Part shown: piece by piece, positions 49,388 to 58,224 of the stretch
Layout of the letters: the number at the start of each line of letters is the position of its first letter
How positions within the stretch are numbered: position 1 is the stretch's first letter
Virus record (IMG/VR): IMGVR_UViG_3300045974_000283
Location: 62,001 to 126,000 of that record
Strand: one strand, 5' to 3'
Source of the DNA: a virus
DNA length: 64,000 nucleotides
Translations under genes and position numbers: made by a program
The notes under the pieces: generated by a model
What the model was told of the DNA's origin: nothing
Database searches by the model: none
What the model saw: only the letters and a program-made list of their open reading frames with translations

Positions 49388-50134
49388 ATGTCCAAACCTT
49401 CCATCCGTTCGTTGTCGCTCGCTGAGCTGACTGCCGTGCGAACTGGCCCGATTTTCGTGATGAACACAGCGAGCTCGGTGGCCCCTCCCGGTGGCGACGT
49501 TCACATCAACGTCCCGCGCTCGGACGGCCAGTCGGCTCCTCCGGTCTCCATCCCGGAAACGTGGCTCCCCGTTGACCTGTGCGCCTCAGCTCCACGCGCC
49601 GCCATCCTTCGCTCGACTTCTTTCATGGGAGCCCTGAACAAGGGAACCATCATGGCGATCAGCGCCGAAGACGCTCAGCAACTGCTGAACTTGCCGAGCG
49701 CTGGCGTCGAGAAGGCCCGCCTCCGCCAGATCAGCGAAGCGCAGCGCGCCGCTCTTGCTGCTCAACGCGTCGGCCGCCAAGGCACAAGCCTCACCATCGG
49801 TGACACCACGACGTCCTCTGCCGACATGGCCGAAGACTCGAACCGCCACTCCAGCAACGACGGTGCGGCCTTCCTCGCGGGGAAGAGTCAACCCAAGAAC
49901 GCTCAGCCTCTGGCACCGCTGATCCCCTCCTTTGAGGAGGACACCCTCACGCCGAACTTCAAGGCCAAGGTCAACAAGCTGGCGATCATGACCGAAGCCG
50001 AGGCGGGCAACGCCCTGCGCAACATGGGTGAGCTGGAGTTCGATCAGGTGCGCTACGTCCTCAAGATGGCGAACCCGAAGCACAAACGCATCATCGCGTG
50101 GGCCAAGACCACGCTCGAAGAACAGGACGAATGA
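49388..50134 (+). CDS. Probable conserved phage virion-related protein
   Basis: This 248-residue protein begins MSKPSIRSLSLAELTAVRTG. A conserved-looking N-terminal domain has PETWLPVDLCASAPRAAILR and ALNKGTIMAISAEDAQQLL, a pattern I associate with large-phage proteins of unknown role. A Ser/Thr-rich linker (about 135-180) and a helical C-terminal domain (NFKAKVNKLAIMTEAEAGN) follow. It comes just before the terminators at 50.4 kb. The virion link is tentative. Confidence 0.5.
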   Translation: MSKPSIRSLSLAELTAVRTGPIFVMNTASSVAPPGGDVHINVPRSDGQSAPPVSIPETWLPVDLCASAPRAAILRSTSFMGALNKGTIMAISAEDAQQLLNLPSAGVEKARLRQISEAQRAALAAQRVGRQGTSLTIGDTTTSSADMAEDSNRHSSNDGAAFLAGKSQPKNAQPLAPLIPSFEEDTLTPNFKAKVNKLAIMTEAEAGNALRNMGELEFDQVRYVLKMANPKHKRIIAWAKTTLEEQDE

Positions 50135-50152
50135 TGAACCGAGGAAACCTGG

Positions 50153-50344
50153 ATGCCGGAAGTCGTCGTTGACATCTATCGTGTGGGTCGTCGGTGGACT
50201 TGGCGCATCCGTGCTGGCACCGATGACAATTTGATCATACGAGCACAGTCGCCTCGTTCATTCAGGAACGAGCACTTGGCTTCGGAAGACTTCAACAACT
50301 TCCGAACAATTCTGGCCTCCTCCCAACCCCTGATCCTTTCCTGA
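50153..50344 (+). CDS. Small YegP/DUF1508-like protein
   Basis: This 63-residue protein begins MPEVVVDIYRVGRRWTWRIR after a GAGGAAACC leader. The order of W-x-WR, a short turn, a strand ending in IIRAQSPRSF and a terminal helix (ASEDFNNFRTIL) resembles the small alpha/beta YegP/DUF1508 unit. Function is unknown even for that family. Three hairpins follow directly. Confidence 0.5.
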   Translation: MPEVVVDIYRVGRRWTWRIRAGTDDNLIIRAQSPRSFRNEHLASEDFNNFRTILASSQPLILS

Positions 50345-50355
50345 CCCTCCTCCCT

Positions 50356-50392
50356 CCGCGCTCGGTTTCCTCCCGGCTGTTTACGAGCGCGG
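50356..50392 (+). repeat. 9-bp inverted repeat, first of three hairpins
   Basis: CCGCGCTCG (50356-50364) and CGAGCGCGG (50384-50392) are perfect complements separated by 19 bp. No U-tract follows, so it may act as an mRNA stabiliser or protein site upstream of the two terminators. Confidence 0.55.
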
Positions 50393-50398
50393 CTTCCC

Positions 50399-50449
50399 GC
50401 CCCGGTGTTGATGATCGTGCAAGGTGTGATGCACCGGGGCGTCTTTTTA
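50399..50449 (+). terminator. Rho-independent terminator (tandem 1)
   Basis: GCCCCGGTG (50399-50407) pairs with CACCGGGGC (50432-50440), followed by GTCTTTTTATT. The loop is 24 nt long. It ends the operon that starts near 44.66 kb. Confidence 0.8.
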
Positions 50450-50466
50450 TTCGTTAATTCCTCATC

Positions 50467-50506
50467 GCCCCGTAGTGTCGAAAGATGCTACGGGGCTTTG
50501 TCGTTT
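50467..50506 (+). terminator. Rho-independent terminator (tandem 2)
   Basis: GCCCCGTAG (50467-50475) pairs with CTACGGGGC (50488-50496) around a 12-nt loop, followed by TTTGTCGTTT. It is placed 26 bp after the first terminator. Confidence 0.8.
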
Positions 50507-50566
50507 CTGGGATGTCGTTGCTTCCGATTGCCATTTTTAGGCATCGTTTTCATACGGAGTTATGCC

Positions 50567-50881
50567 ATGTCTTTGACCGTTCTCGCCACCGCCAAACCCG
50601 TCACCTCCGCTGCCAAAGCTCAGTACCCGAAACTCCTCGAATTCCTCATGGAAGCCTGCTCGCCGGAAGCCATGGACTACGAAGGTGGCGTCAAGAAGTT
50701 CGAGGACGAAGCAGCGGCGATGCTTGACCGTATGGCCCAACAGAATGAAGGCGACTTCATCTTTCTTGACAAGATGCTTTCTTCTATTCCCAAGCCTCAG
50801 TGGGACTTGGTGAGCCCGGAGTTCCTGGAAGATGCAGGCCTCGCGCTGCGGAAGGTTCTCAAGCAAGCCGAGAAGATCTGA
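50567..50881 (+). CDS. Unknown 104-residue protein, first after tandem terminators
   Basis: The start is the ATG at 50567 (MSLTVLATAKPVTSAAKAQY), with CGGAG 9 bp upstream. The open frame extends back through the terminators but is not coding there. The product is helical and acidic (GGVKKFEDEAAAMLDRMAQQ). It heads the block of probable virion genes on the right. No promoter box is obvious in the 60 bp after the terminators. Confidence 0.55.
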   Translation: MSLTVLATAKPVTSAAKAQYPKLLEFLMEACSPEAMDYEGGVKKFEDEAAAMLDRMAQQNEGDFIFLDKMLSSIPKPQWDLVSPEFLEDAGLALRKVLKQAEKI

Positions 50882-50895
50882 TCGAGTCCTAGAAC

Positions 50896-52260
50896 ATGCC
50901 AATCAACTCACGGACCCGAGCGCGCACCCTCCCGCCGAACTACGGGTCTGTGGATGTTGCCGCTACCACGCTTCAAGATGTTCTGCCGACGCAGCGCCTG
51001 AAGTATCACAACGCTTTTCAGGTCAACGGCTTCACGGGCATCATCTACTTTCGCCTTCGCAGCGGATTGCAGTGTCACTGCCGGAGCCGTCGATCCACGT
51101 TCGAGTCACGCCTCAACGAGGACGGCACCGCGAAGCCCGGTTTCATGAACGAGCTGCTCGTTGGCGGTGAGCGCTTCGGTGTTCTGCCCTACGGAGACCG
51201 CTACGCTGATGTTCAGCCGGACGCTACGCCTCTCGGCTCGGCGGTCAACGCCATCCGCCAAGGCGCTCGCGTTCCGGTAGGATCCAAGAACGAAGGCCTG
51301 CTCTTCAGCATCGAACAACCGGACCCAGGACTGCCGAGCATCTTCGCCAGCAACGAGCCTGTCCCGAAGCAGAAGAACCAGTCGGCGATGTTCTCCGGTA
51401 CGGACTCGTTCACATCAGATCCGTCGCGTGCTCAAGGCACCACGGTCGTCGACTCCGGGCTCAGCCCCTCGACAGGCCCTATGAACGACTCGGAGCTGGA
51501 AGACGTCACCACCCTGATCGACACCGGATACGGCGAGGGTTTCAACGATCTGTCCTGCCCTATCTGCATGGGCGTCGGTTTCGTCGGAGGCTACTCGGTG
51601 CTGAACGGCCACCGTCTTGTGCTCACACATTCGACACCCGGCTGCGATCTTACGGATGCTGACCTCGACACGCTGCCTACGGTAGCGCTCATCACGGGGA
51701 CTCGTTCCGTCTACACCGCCATCCTTCCCGCTCATGTTCTCAGCGTCGACGCCCTTCGTCTTTGGAACGGCGCTCAGGTCATTGCGCCGCTCGCGCTCAA
51801 GGTGGACGGGTTCACTCTCGTTCAGCCTTCCGACCTGAGGCGCTTCTGCGACGGCCGCGTTCACACGTTCGACATCACGTTCGCCGAGCCAACCACCTAC
51901 ACGCACCTTGAGATCCAGCTGAACAGCGCCCAAAACCAAAAGCTGTTCGACCTACCCAAGACCACTGAGAGCGCTTCTCTGCAAGATCGCCTGGACAAGA
52001 TGCAGGACTTCTCGGTCCTGTTCTCGCCGATGGTTCCTGTGTTGCACCCCGGCGACCTGCTCGCTGAGACGACATACAACCGCGTCTTGCAGATTCTCAA
52101 CGTGTCCGGCCAGAACACCGCTCAGCGCTCTGTGCTCGGGTGGACGGCTGAGACCCGTGTGGTGCAACCGCAAGAACTTCTTTCGCTCCTCCCGCGCCAC
52201 CGCAAGGAGCAACCCAATTCACCGGTTCCCGCGATTCCCCGCCTCAACCGTGATCTTTGA
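50896..52260 (+). CDS. Probable virion protein, unknown
   Basis: This 454-residue protein begins MPINSRTRARTLPPNYGSVD. The N-terminal ~115 residues contain a short cysteine pair (QCHCRSRRSTFESRL). The centre has CPICMGVGFVGGYSVLNGHR, a probable zinc knuckle. The C-terminal ~200 residues are beta-rich and end in a basic Pro-rich tail. The layout (YFRLRSGLQCHC, zinc knuckle, beta domain) suggests a head or neck protein in large phages, but I cannot assign it. It is followed by a very long structural-looking gene. Confidence 0.5.
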   Translation: MPINSRTRARTLPPNYGSVDVAATTLQDVLPTQRLKYHNAFQVNGFTGIIYFRLRSGLQCHCRSRRSTFESRLNEDGTAKPGFMNELLVGGERFGVLPYGDRYADVQPDATPLGSAVNAIRQGARVPVGSKNEGLLFSIEQPDPGLPSIFASNEPVPKQKNQSAMFSGTDSFTSDPSRAQGTTVVDSGLSPSTGPMNDSELEDVTTLIDTGYGEGFNDLSCPICMGVGFVGGYSVLNGHRLVLTHSTPGCDLTDADLDTLPTVALITGTRSVYTAILPAHVLSVDALRLWNGAQVIAPLALKVDGFTLVQPSDLRRFCDGRVHTFDITFAEPTTYTHLEIQLNSAQNQKLFDLPKTTESASLQDRLDKMQDFSVLFSPMVPVLHPGDLLAETTYNRVLQILNVSGQNTAQRSVLGWTAETRVVQPQELLSLLPRHRKEQPNSPVPAIPRLNRDL

Positions 52261-52277
52261 CTTCTCAAGAGACAACC

Positions 52278-55229
52278 ATGACCAAATCCCTTGTCACCGC
52301 TGATGACGTGAGCCAAGCAAACCCACGGGCTCTGGACGATATTCAACAGACCCTTGACCATGTCAACGAGGAGATCGACGCGCTGGAGGTTCAGTTCAAG
52401 GCGCAGATGAAGGTTATGTCGGCCCTCATGTTTGAGATCAATCAGACCGAGACGATGCAGTCGCCCACGCCACGGAGCCTGGCCGACCTCAACATCAAGG
52501 TGGAAGACCTCACCAAGCTGACCGAGAGCTACGAGATCATTGACGGTATGCAGGCCATGCTGAAGACGCTGACGGCCACCGCCTCGCAGCTTCAGGTCAT
52601 GTTCCCTGGCGACAGCGGCCCGGCCAAGAAGATGCTGTCCGAGACCCTGATCCTGCAGAAGAAGGTCAAGGACCGCATCAACGACGCTGCCAAGTTCATC
52701 TCCGGTCTGGCGGCTGACAAGGCCCCCAAGGTGTTCGACAAGTTCACCGACGGCATCGGCACCCTCATCGCTCGTTGCATCTCCTACGGCGACGTGGAGA
52801 ATTTCCTCTATATGTTCACCACGAAGGGTGGACAGGTGGCCTTCGCCCACTACTTCCGCATGCTCCGTGCGGTGGATGAGAACGGCAACGACTTCCCCGA
52901 GCTCTACATCGTCATCTCCATGCTCGTCGGTACTGCGCCCACGTTCTACATGACGACGCTGACCGAGATGGAAACCCCGTCGGAAATCCTCTTCGCCCGT
53001 CAGGTGAGCAACCTGCGCGAAGTGGCCCGGAGCCTGCACTCGCTGCTCGCCATGGACTCCTTCCAGAACACCATCGGTTCGACTCCTCTGCCGCTTATCA
53101 TCAAGAAGGAGAAGCTCACGCCGGAGATGTTCAACAGCGCCGAACACATCGACCGCGTCTATGTGGAAGAGGAACTCGGCACTCTGGTGTTCCGACTGAA
53201 GCCCACCATCAAGGACAAGGACAGCGATCTGGCTCGGTCCATCGTGGCTCAGCTCTACACCGATACCCTGAAGATCGTCAGCAAGTTCAACGGCAAGATG
53301 CGCCCGCGCTGCACCGAACGCGACGGCCGCGTCGAAGTCGTGTTCTGGGCTCAACGCGGAGCTGAGGCCCCTGCCGCTACGGCAGATGACCTGGAAGCCC
53401 TCCAGGTCCGTTTCAAGCTCGGTGATGTTGCCACCAAGAAGATCCTGCGCATCCTCAACCGTGAGAACGCCTCCGTCAAGGTGAAGGCGGCTATGACTGC
53501 GCCTGTCCGCAACGTCGTGGACACTCTGATGAAATCCATCAAGGGTGGAGACCTGAACGAAGGCAACGGTCAAGTCGGCGACTGGCCGATCGGCGTTGAC
53601 TTCATGGGTGTCTCAGAAGAACTGATCGCTCAGATCGATGCTCAGTTCAAGAAGCTGAAATTCGTTGAAGGCCCCGGTCGGCCCGGAAGCGGTCTGGTCA
53701 AGAAATTCAAGAACAAGGAGGGCACCGTCGAGGTCCTCGTCCACTGCCTGAATCCTCTTGGTGGACAACGCCTGCCCGGCTTCGATCTCCACAAGAACGC
53801 TCCGTCGACTGTCGGCATGAGCATCGTGACCGTGGACGTCATCAACACGTCGATGGCTGAGCCTGTGACGGCTGCGCGCGTGTCCTCGGCGTCCAAACCC
53901 AATTACCGTCCTTGCAGGACTCTGTCCGAACTCTCGGCGGAACTGCCCGGATCAGAGTGGGATGCCCCCTTGGATCGATACGTCGTGCCCTGCCAGAGCG
54001 CTGGCGCTCTGGTGGGAATCGTCCATATGCTCGCTCAGAAGAACTTCGAGACCTATTACTCGGCGGACGGCAACCGGGTAAACCTCATTGGACCCCACAA
54101 TTTCCGCGGATCTTTGTTGTGGTACAAGGAAGCTCGTAAGGTGATGCTCAGCGGAAAGGACATCCGAGGTGACGAGGTCAGCGAACCTACCCACGCGTCC
54201 GTCAGCAAGCGCGTCAAGGCCAACGTGTACGAGTGGCAGATGAAAGCCATCGACGTCGTCAAGAAGGCTTCGCGTTCCAAGGACTGGCAGATGGGCAAGC
54301 TGCGCACTCATGACTCAGTGTCGTGGGTCTGTTGCCCTACCGAGCGCCACCTGAGCGCCGAGATCTGCCTGGACTACGTCGTCATGTTCCTGTCCCAACA
54401 GTTCGGCAACCCGGTCTTCAATGAGAATTCCGCTGGGCAAACCTACAAGTGGACGATGCCCGATGCCACCGACAAGGGCTGCACGAACTTCGTCGTCATC
54501 CAGTCTAAGACCGCTGCCAAGGGTTGCCTCACCGCGACCTTCGGTCACACGCAGTCCGGCACCCGCCGCATGTCGTCGGTCACAGCCGCTGTCACCAAGA
54601 CCACCGAGCAAGCTCGCATCAAGGACAACGACGAATACATGTGGAGGCAGTACACGGGACCAAGCATCTCGCTGAACTTCCGTGGCAAGCCGCTTCCGCT
54701 GGAACGTGGCGAGAAGATCGGCCTGCGCCTGTCCTCGAATGGCAAGTCCAAGCGCATGGTGATCGAGCGCCTCGGCTTGACCCGTGTGTTCACGCTGGAT
54801 GAGAATCTTGAAAAGCAACTCATCCCCAATGTGAAGATCTGCAAGGCTCCTTCCATGCTCTTCGCCTCCACGGGCAAGAAGCTGACGGCGTCGGGCGAAG
54901 CAGCCCGTGCTTCCTACGGCGATGCGCTGGATGATCTCCAGGACGCGGTGGCCCCGATGAACGCCAAAGCCAAGAAAATGTTTGAGGGCATCAAGCACGG
55001 CGTCGGCTCGGACTGGTCGCTGGACTACACGCCCGGCAACATGGACGAAGACGCAGCGATCGTGTTCAAGAACCTTGGCAACCCCAAGAAGACCTTCACG
55101 GTCAACGTGATCATCGACGGCACCTTCTGCGTCGTGAGCCGTTCCGCGTCCGGTCAGCTGATCTTCAGTCCAAGTCTGAAGTCCGTTGCCGATCTCAACA
55201 AACTCATCGGCCCCAAGCTGCTCGGTTAA
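52278..55229 (+). CDS. Large probable virion protein with coiled-coil N-terminus
   Basis: The start is the ATG at 52278 (MTKSLVTADDVSQANPRALD), giving 983 residues. The N-terminal ~190 residues are heptad-rich (IQQTLDHVNEEIDALEVQFK). Several globular regions follow without recognised motifs. They include a duplicated-looking pattern: VDFMGVSEELIAQIDAQFKK, then a beta segment with VEVLVHCLNPLGG. Near the C-terminus another alpha/beta domain ends FSPSLKSVADLNKLIGPKLL. Length, position and lack of enzyme motifs suit a virion component, perhaps internal or baseplate. This is inference. Confidence 0.5.
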   Translation: MTKSLVTADDVSQANPRALDDIQQTLDHVNEEIDALEVQFKAQMKVMSALMFEINQTETMQSPTPRSLADLNIKVEDLTKLTESYEIIDGMQAMLKTLTATASQLQVMFPGDSGPAKKMLSETLILQKKVKDRINDAAKFISGLAADKAPKVFDKFTDGIGTLIARCISYGDVENFLYMFTTKGGQVAFAHYFRMLRAVDENGNDFPELYIVISMLVGTAPTFYMTTLTEMETPSEILFARQVSNLREVARSLHSLLAMDSFQNTIGSTPLPLIIKKEKLTPEMFNSAEHIDRVYVEEELGTLVFRLKPTIKDKDSDLARSIVAQLYTDTLKIVSKFNGKMRPRCTERDGRVEVVFWAQRGAEAPAATADDLEALQVRFKLGDVATKKILRILNRENASVKVKAAMTAPVRNVVDTLMKSIKGGDLNEGNGQVGDWPIGVDFMGVSEELIAQIDAQFKKLKFVEGPGRPGSGLVKKFKNKEGTVEVLVHCLNPLGGQRLPGFDLHKNAPSTVGMSIVTVDVINTSMAEPVTAARVSSASKPNYRPCRTLSELSAELPGSEWDAPLDRYVVPCQSAGALVGIVHMLAQKNFETYYSADGNRVNLIGPHNFRGSLLWYKEARKVMLSGKDIRGDEVSEPTHASVSKRVKANVYEWQMKAIDVVKKASRSKDWQMGKLRTHDSVSWVCCPTERHLSAEICLDYVVMFLSQQFGNPVFNENSAGQTYKWTMPDATDKGCTNFVVIQSKTAAKGCLTATFGHTQSGTRRMSSVTAAVTKTTEQARIKDNDEYMWRQYTGPSISLNFRGKPLPLERGEKIGLRLSSNGKSKRMVIERLGLTRVFTLDENLEKQLIPNVKICKAPSMLFASTGKKLTASGEAARASYGDALDDLQDAVAPMNAKAKKMFEGIKHGVGSDWSLDYTPGNMDEDAAIVFKNLGNPKKTFTVNVIIDGTFCVVSRSASGQLIFSPSLKSVADLNKLIGPKLLG

Positions 55230-55241
55230 GGACTTCTGATC

Positions 55242-56759
55242 GTGCCCCAATCCTCTGTCACCCAAATCTTCGTCAAGGACCTCGTCCCCAAGACAATCAC
55301 ACTCCTGGGTGACGCGGTCCTGGCCGACGACGAGACCTTCGTCTCCTGCAACCTTTCCACACTGACGCCTACCACGAGCCCTCCTCTGGCTCTCGTCGGC
55401 AGTCCAATTTTCGCGGGCGACTTCCGTTCCGTCGCCATCGACCTCACTGGCGGAACCCTCGGCACGACCTACGCGGTCAACTTCGAGCTGCAAACTGACG
55501 CCGCCCGGACAGTGATCATCACGGCGGCGGTGCTCGTCCAGCAGAACCTGATCTACCCGTACACGCAACCCGCACCGTCAGCGTTCCAGACGCTGATCGA
55601 CTCCATCCAAGCGGGCGACGCGGCCTCCGGCAAGGCGTTCTTCATCATGCCCACGGGCTCCACGCCTGCGGCCTCGGGCTACGTCACCTGGGACCTGGTT
55701 GATGTTCAAGGCACCGTCTTGGCGATGGGCAACGCCTACGACTACGTCTACACGGCCGGAAGCTTCAGCGACACCGTCGAAGCGAACGCTATCGTCGCGA
55801 TCCCGTCCACGGTGCCGCCTACCGAGCAGAACAGCCGCTATCAACTGCGGTGGACGCTGAATATCTCCGGTTCGGCCCCGGTTGTTTCGTACGAGAACAT
55901 CCGTGTGCTCGGTCTCGGCAACTCCGAGATCGGTCTCGGTTCACCTGATCTTGTGGAGATCCTTGGTGACGTCGCCCGTGCGGAACTGATCGTTGATCGT
56001 CCGTTCCCCGTTGTCTCCTTGGAGCTTTACCAATTTGATACAAAGGTGCTCGGGCCTCTCACCGTTCCCGCTGGTCAGCCTGTCTCTTCGGGCTGGCACT
56101 ACGCTACGGACGTCGCCCTGAACTCGGCTTTCGTCGCCTCGCTCGATCCGTACTCGGTCATCTGGCGGTGCGGCAACAACGCTCAGTCCTCGTCCTACTC
56201 CGAGCGCGTCAGCTCGAAGCTGTTCGTGGTGAGCCCATCAATGCTGCAAGCGGTGGACGACATCCGCTCGTTCGTGGCGAAGTCGCGCTCCACGCTCCGG
56301 GTGCAACACGACATCATGTTCGACCACGCGACGGTGATGACTTGGCTGCGTCGTGGCCGCGACTGGTTCAACGCTGCGGGCGGCATCGTCACCGAGTTCA
56401 ACATGACCCGTGCTACCGGGGCGATGCGCGAGTTCTGGCTGCGCTACGCTGAGGTCGCTGCCCTGCAAGCGCAATACCTTGCTGAAGGTGAGAAGACCTT
56501 CGAGTTCTCCGGACAGGACATCACCTTGAGCGTTGACCACGCTCAGTACTACGAGTCCATGGCGAACACCATCCGTGACGGCATCGCCGATGCGGTCAAG
56601 GATTTCAAGAAGTTTGTCCAGATCAAAGGCGTCTCGGGCGGTGACGGTGATATGACCGGAATCAGCGCGGGAACCTTCGGTCACATGGGCGGCGTCGGCC
56701 TGTCCCGAAACGTCCTCTCTCCTCGGTTCCCTGGACCGAACAACCGTTACAACTATTGA
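55242..56759 (+). CDS. Probable virion structural protein with Ig-like N-terminal part
   Basis: This 505-residue protein starts at a GTG, 12 bp after the previous stop, and begins MPQSSVTQIFVKDLVPKTIT. Residues about 1-320 show repeated beta-sandwich-like segments (LTGGTLGTTYAVNFELQTD; VTWDLVDVQGTVLAMGNAY; YQLRWTLNISGSAPVVSYEN). The C-terminal ~180 residues are helical and end in a Gly-rich tail with FPGPNNRYNY. No catalytic motif. A decoration, neck or tail-connector role is possible. Confidence 0.55.
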   Translation: MPQSSVTQIFVKDLVPKTITLLGDAVLADDETFVSCNLSTLTPTTSPPLALVGSPIFAGDFRSVAIDLTGGTLGTTYAVNFELQTDAARTVIITAAVLVQQNLIYPYTQPAPSAFQTLIDSIQAGDAASGKAFFIMPTGSTPAASGYVTWDLVDVQGTVLAMGNAYDYVYTAGSFSDTVEANAIVAIPSTVPPTEQNSRYQLRWTLNISGSAPVVSYENIRVLGLGNSEIGLGSPDLVEILGDVARAELIVDRPFPVVSLELYQFDTKVLGPLTVPAGQPVSSGWHYATDVALNSAFVASLDPYSVIWRCGNNAQSSSYSERVSSKLFVVSPSMLQAVDDIRSFVAKSRSTLRVQHDIMFDHATVMTWLRRGRDWFNAAGGIVTEFNMTRATGAMREFWLRYAEVAALQAQYLAEGEKTFEFSGQDITLSVDHAQYYESMANTIRDGIADAVKDFKKFVQIKGVSGGDGDMTGISAGTFGHMGGVGLSRNVLSPRFPGPNNRYNY

Positions 56760-56773
56760 ACACTGGAACCACC

Positions 56774-57418
56774 ATGAAAATCCCTGCCCAAGTCTCCAAG
56801 GCCATCAAGAACGTCAACGAGTACCTCCAGTCTCGGGGCCTGAAGTGCGATACCTGGAACGGCGCGATGCCGCCCGTTCCACCGAACATCATCATCCAGC
56901 CGCTGAAGCCCTACTACACGGTTCAGTTGAACACGTCTGATGACCAAGGCACCACTTTGCGTGGACTGCGATCCATGATCAAGATGGGATTCGACAAGAG
57001 CCCGGCCACGGACTGTCTGTACACAAAGCACACGCCCGCTGGGACGGTGCAGGTCTGGTACTCGAAGACCAGACCCGGCGTCATCAGCATTGGGGTGCAG
57101 ATCGAGGACAAGACTCCTGAGTCCGTTCGCTTCTGGACGGCCATCAAGCTCCTCCCGGTCTGGAAAGATTCCAAGCCATCGATCAAGCAGAGAGAATCTG
57201 TCACGGTGTTTGAACGCGCCTGCGAAGAGTTCCGCGTGGGCTACGGCTCTGACTTGCTCGCCGTTGCCTTGAAGTACCTGATCGTCAAGGACACCACCGC
57301 AATCCGCAAGATCGCGGACACCGAAAATCAGTTCAACGAAGAAGCCGGTGAAGCTCCGAGCACTCCAGTTCGATGCGCTCAAGCTCTGTTGCAAGGCGTC
57401 TTCGCTTACATCGGTTGA
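56774..57418 (+). CDS. Unknown 214-residue protein
   Basis: The start is the ATG at 56774 (MKIPAQVSKAIKNVNEYLQS), with CTGGAA upstream. An earlier TTG in frame is unlikely. The protein is mixed alpha/beta with basic patches, for example TVQVWYSKTRPGVISIGVQI and VFERACEEFRVGYGSDLLAV. No family is recognised. It directly precedes the capsid protease gene, so a head-assembly role is plausible. Confidence 0.5.
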   Translation: MKIPAQVSKAIKNVNEYLQSRGLKCDTWNGAMPPVPPNIIIQPLKPYYTVQLNTSDDQGTTLRGLRSMIKMGFDKSPATDCLYTKHTPAGTVQVWYSKTRPGVISIGVQIEDKTPESVRFWTAIKLLPVWKDSKPSIKQRESVTVFERACEEFRVGYGSDLLAVALKYLIVKDTTAIRKIADTENQFNEEAGEAPSTPVRCAQALLQGVFAYIG

Positions 57419-57430
57419 CCTGGAGCCAAC

Positions 57431-58213
57431 ATGGCCGACGCCTTTGACCTTTCCCGTTCCCAGCTCTTCGGCTGGAACAACCCTGCCAAGGGCGCTCGTC
57501 ATGTGGCGTCGCCCTTCGAGGGCTCTCTGGTTCACGACGAAGGCTCTACCTACACGAGCGCTCCGGGCGCGCTGGCCTTCGAAAACGAGCTCGCTGCTAT
57601 CTCGGACGCCTACCACATCTCTCCGAACCCGGCGGACTATTTCTTCCGCCCGGTGCCTGCGATCATCTCGGACATCCCGAATCGCAACGGCATCGGCTTC
57701 CCGCTGAAGTCCCTCACCAAGTGGAACGCTCAACAGGGTAGGCTCGCCTACATGACCTGGAAGGGCAAACCCATGTATGAGGAGCACGGGAAGTATCACC
57801 AAGACCCTGAGAACCCGGACATCACCAAAGCCCTCGGCGTCATCGTGGACGTTTCCCTGCGGCCCCTTCGCGGCTTCGGTGGCAACCGTCTGTGGAAGGT
57901 GATGATGCTCGCGGCCCTCGACCGCACTGCCAAGGAAAAGACCCACACGAAAGACCTCGTGGGGATGGTCGAGCGGCAAGAGGTTAATACCTACAGCATG
58001 GGAGCGCTCGTCAGCGCTTACACCTGCTCGATTTGCAACTCCGCCATCGGTCGCTGCACTCACGTCGACGAGGAAGACGCCACGTTCTTCCAAGTACAGA
58101 ACGGCGTGATCGCTCACCGCCTCTGCTGGGACATCGAGGGCTGCGAACTGTCTGTCGTCATGGACCCCGCTGTCGGTCTCGCTGCCAGTGACTACGTCCG
58201 CCTGAAATACTGA
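57431..58213 (+). CDS. Probable capsid maturation protease
   Basis: This 260-residue protein has the layout of herpesvirus-type/phage prohead serine proteases. A histidine lies in GKPMYEEHGKYHQ (H119), a serine in NTYSMGAL (S189), and an intervening helix includes LALGVIVDVSL-like and MMLAALDRTAKEK segments. Right after the serine comes CSIC (199-202), then C209 and H211, a probable zinc site that I recall accompanying this protease type in large phages. It would cleave scaffold and capsid proteins during head maturation. The third catalytic residue cannot be fixed by eye. Confidence 0.55.
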   Translation: MADAFDLSRSQLFGWNNPAKGARHVASPFEGSLVHDEGSTYTSAPGALAFENELAAISDAYHISPNPADYFFRPVPAIISDIPNRNGIGFPLKSLTKWNAQQGRLAYMTWKGKPMYEEHGKYHQDPENPDITKALGVIVDVSLRPLRGFGGNRLWKVMMLAALDRTAKEKTHTKDLVGMVERQEVNTYSMGALVSAYTCSICNSAIGRCTHVDEEDATFFQVQNGVIAHRLCWDIEGCELSVVMDPAVGLAASDYVRLKY

Positions 58214-58224
58214 CAAGGAACACC

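Noticed and set aside
56753-58216. 487-codon minus-strand frame
   Set aside because: It covers two well-formed plus-strand genes, including the protease, and has shadow-like Arg/Val/His-rich sequence.
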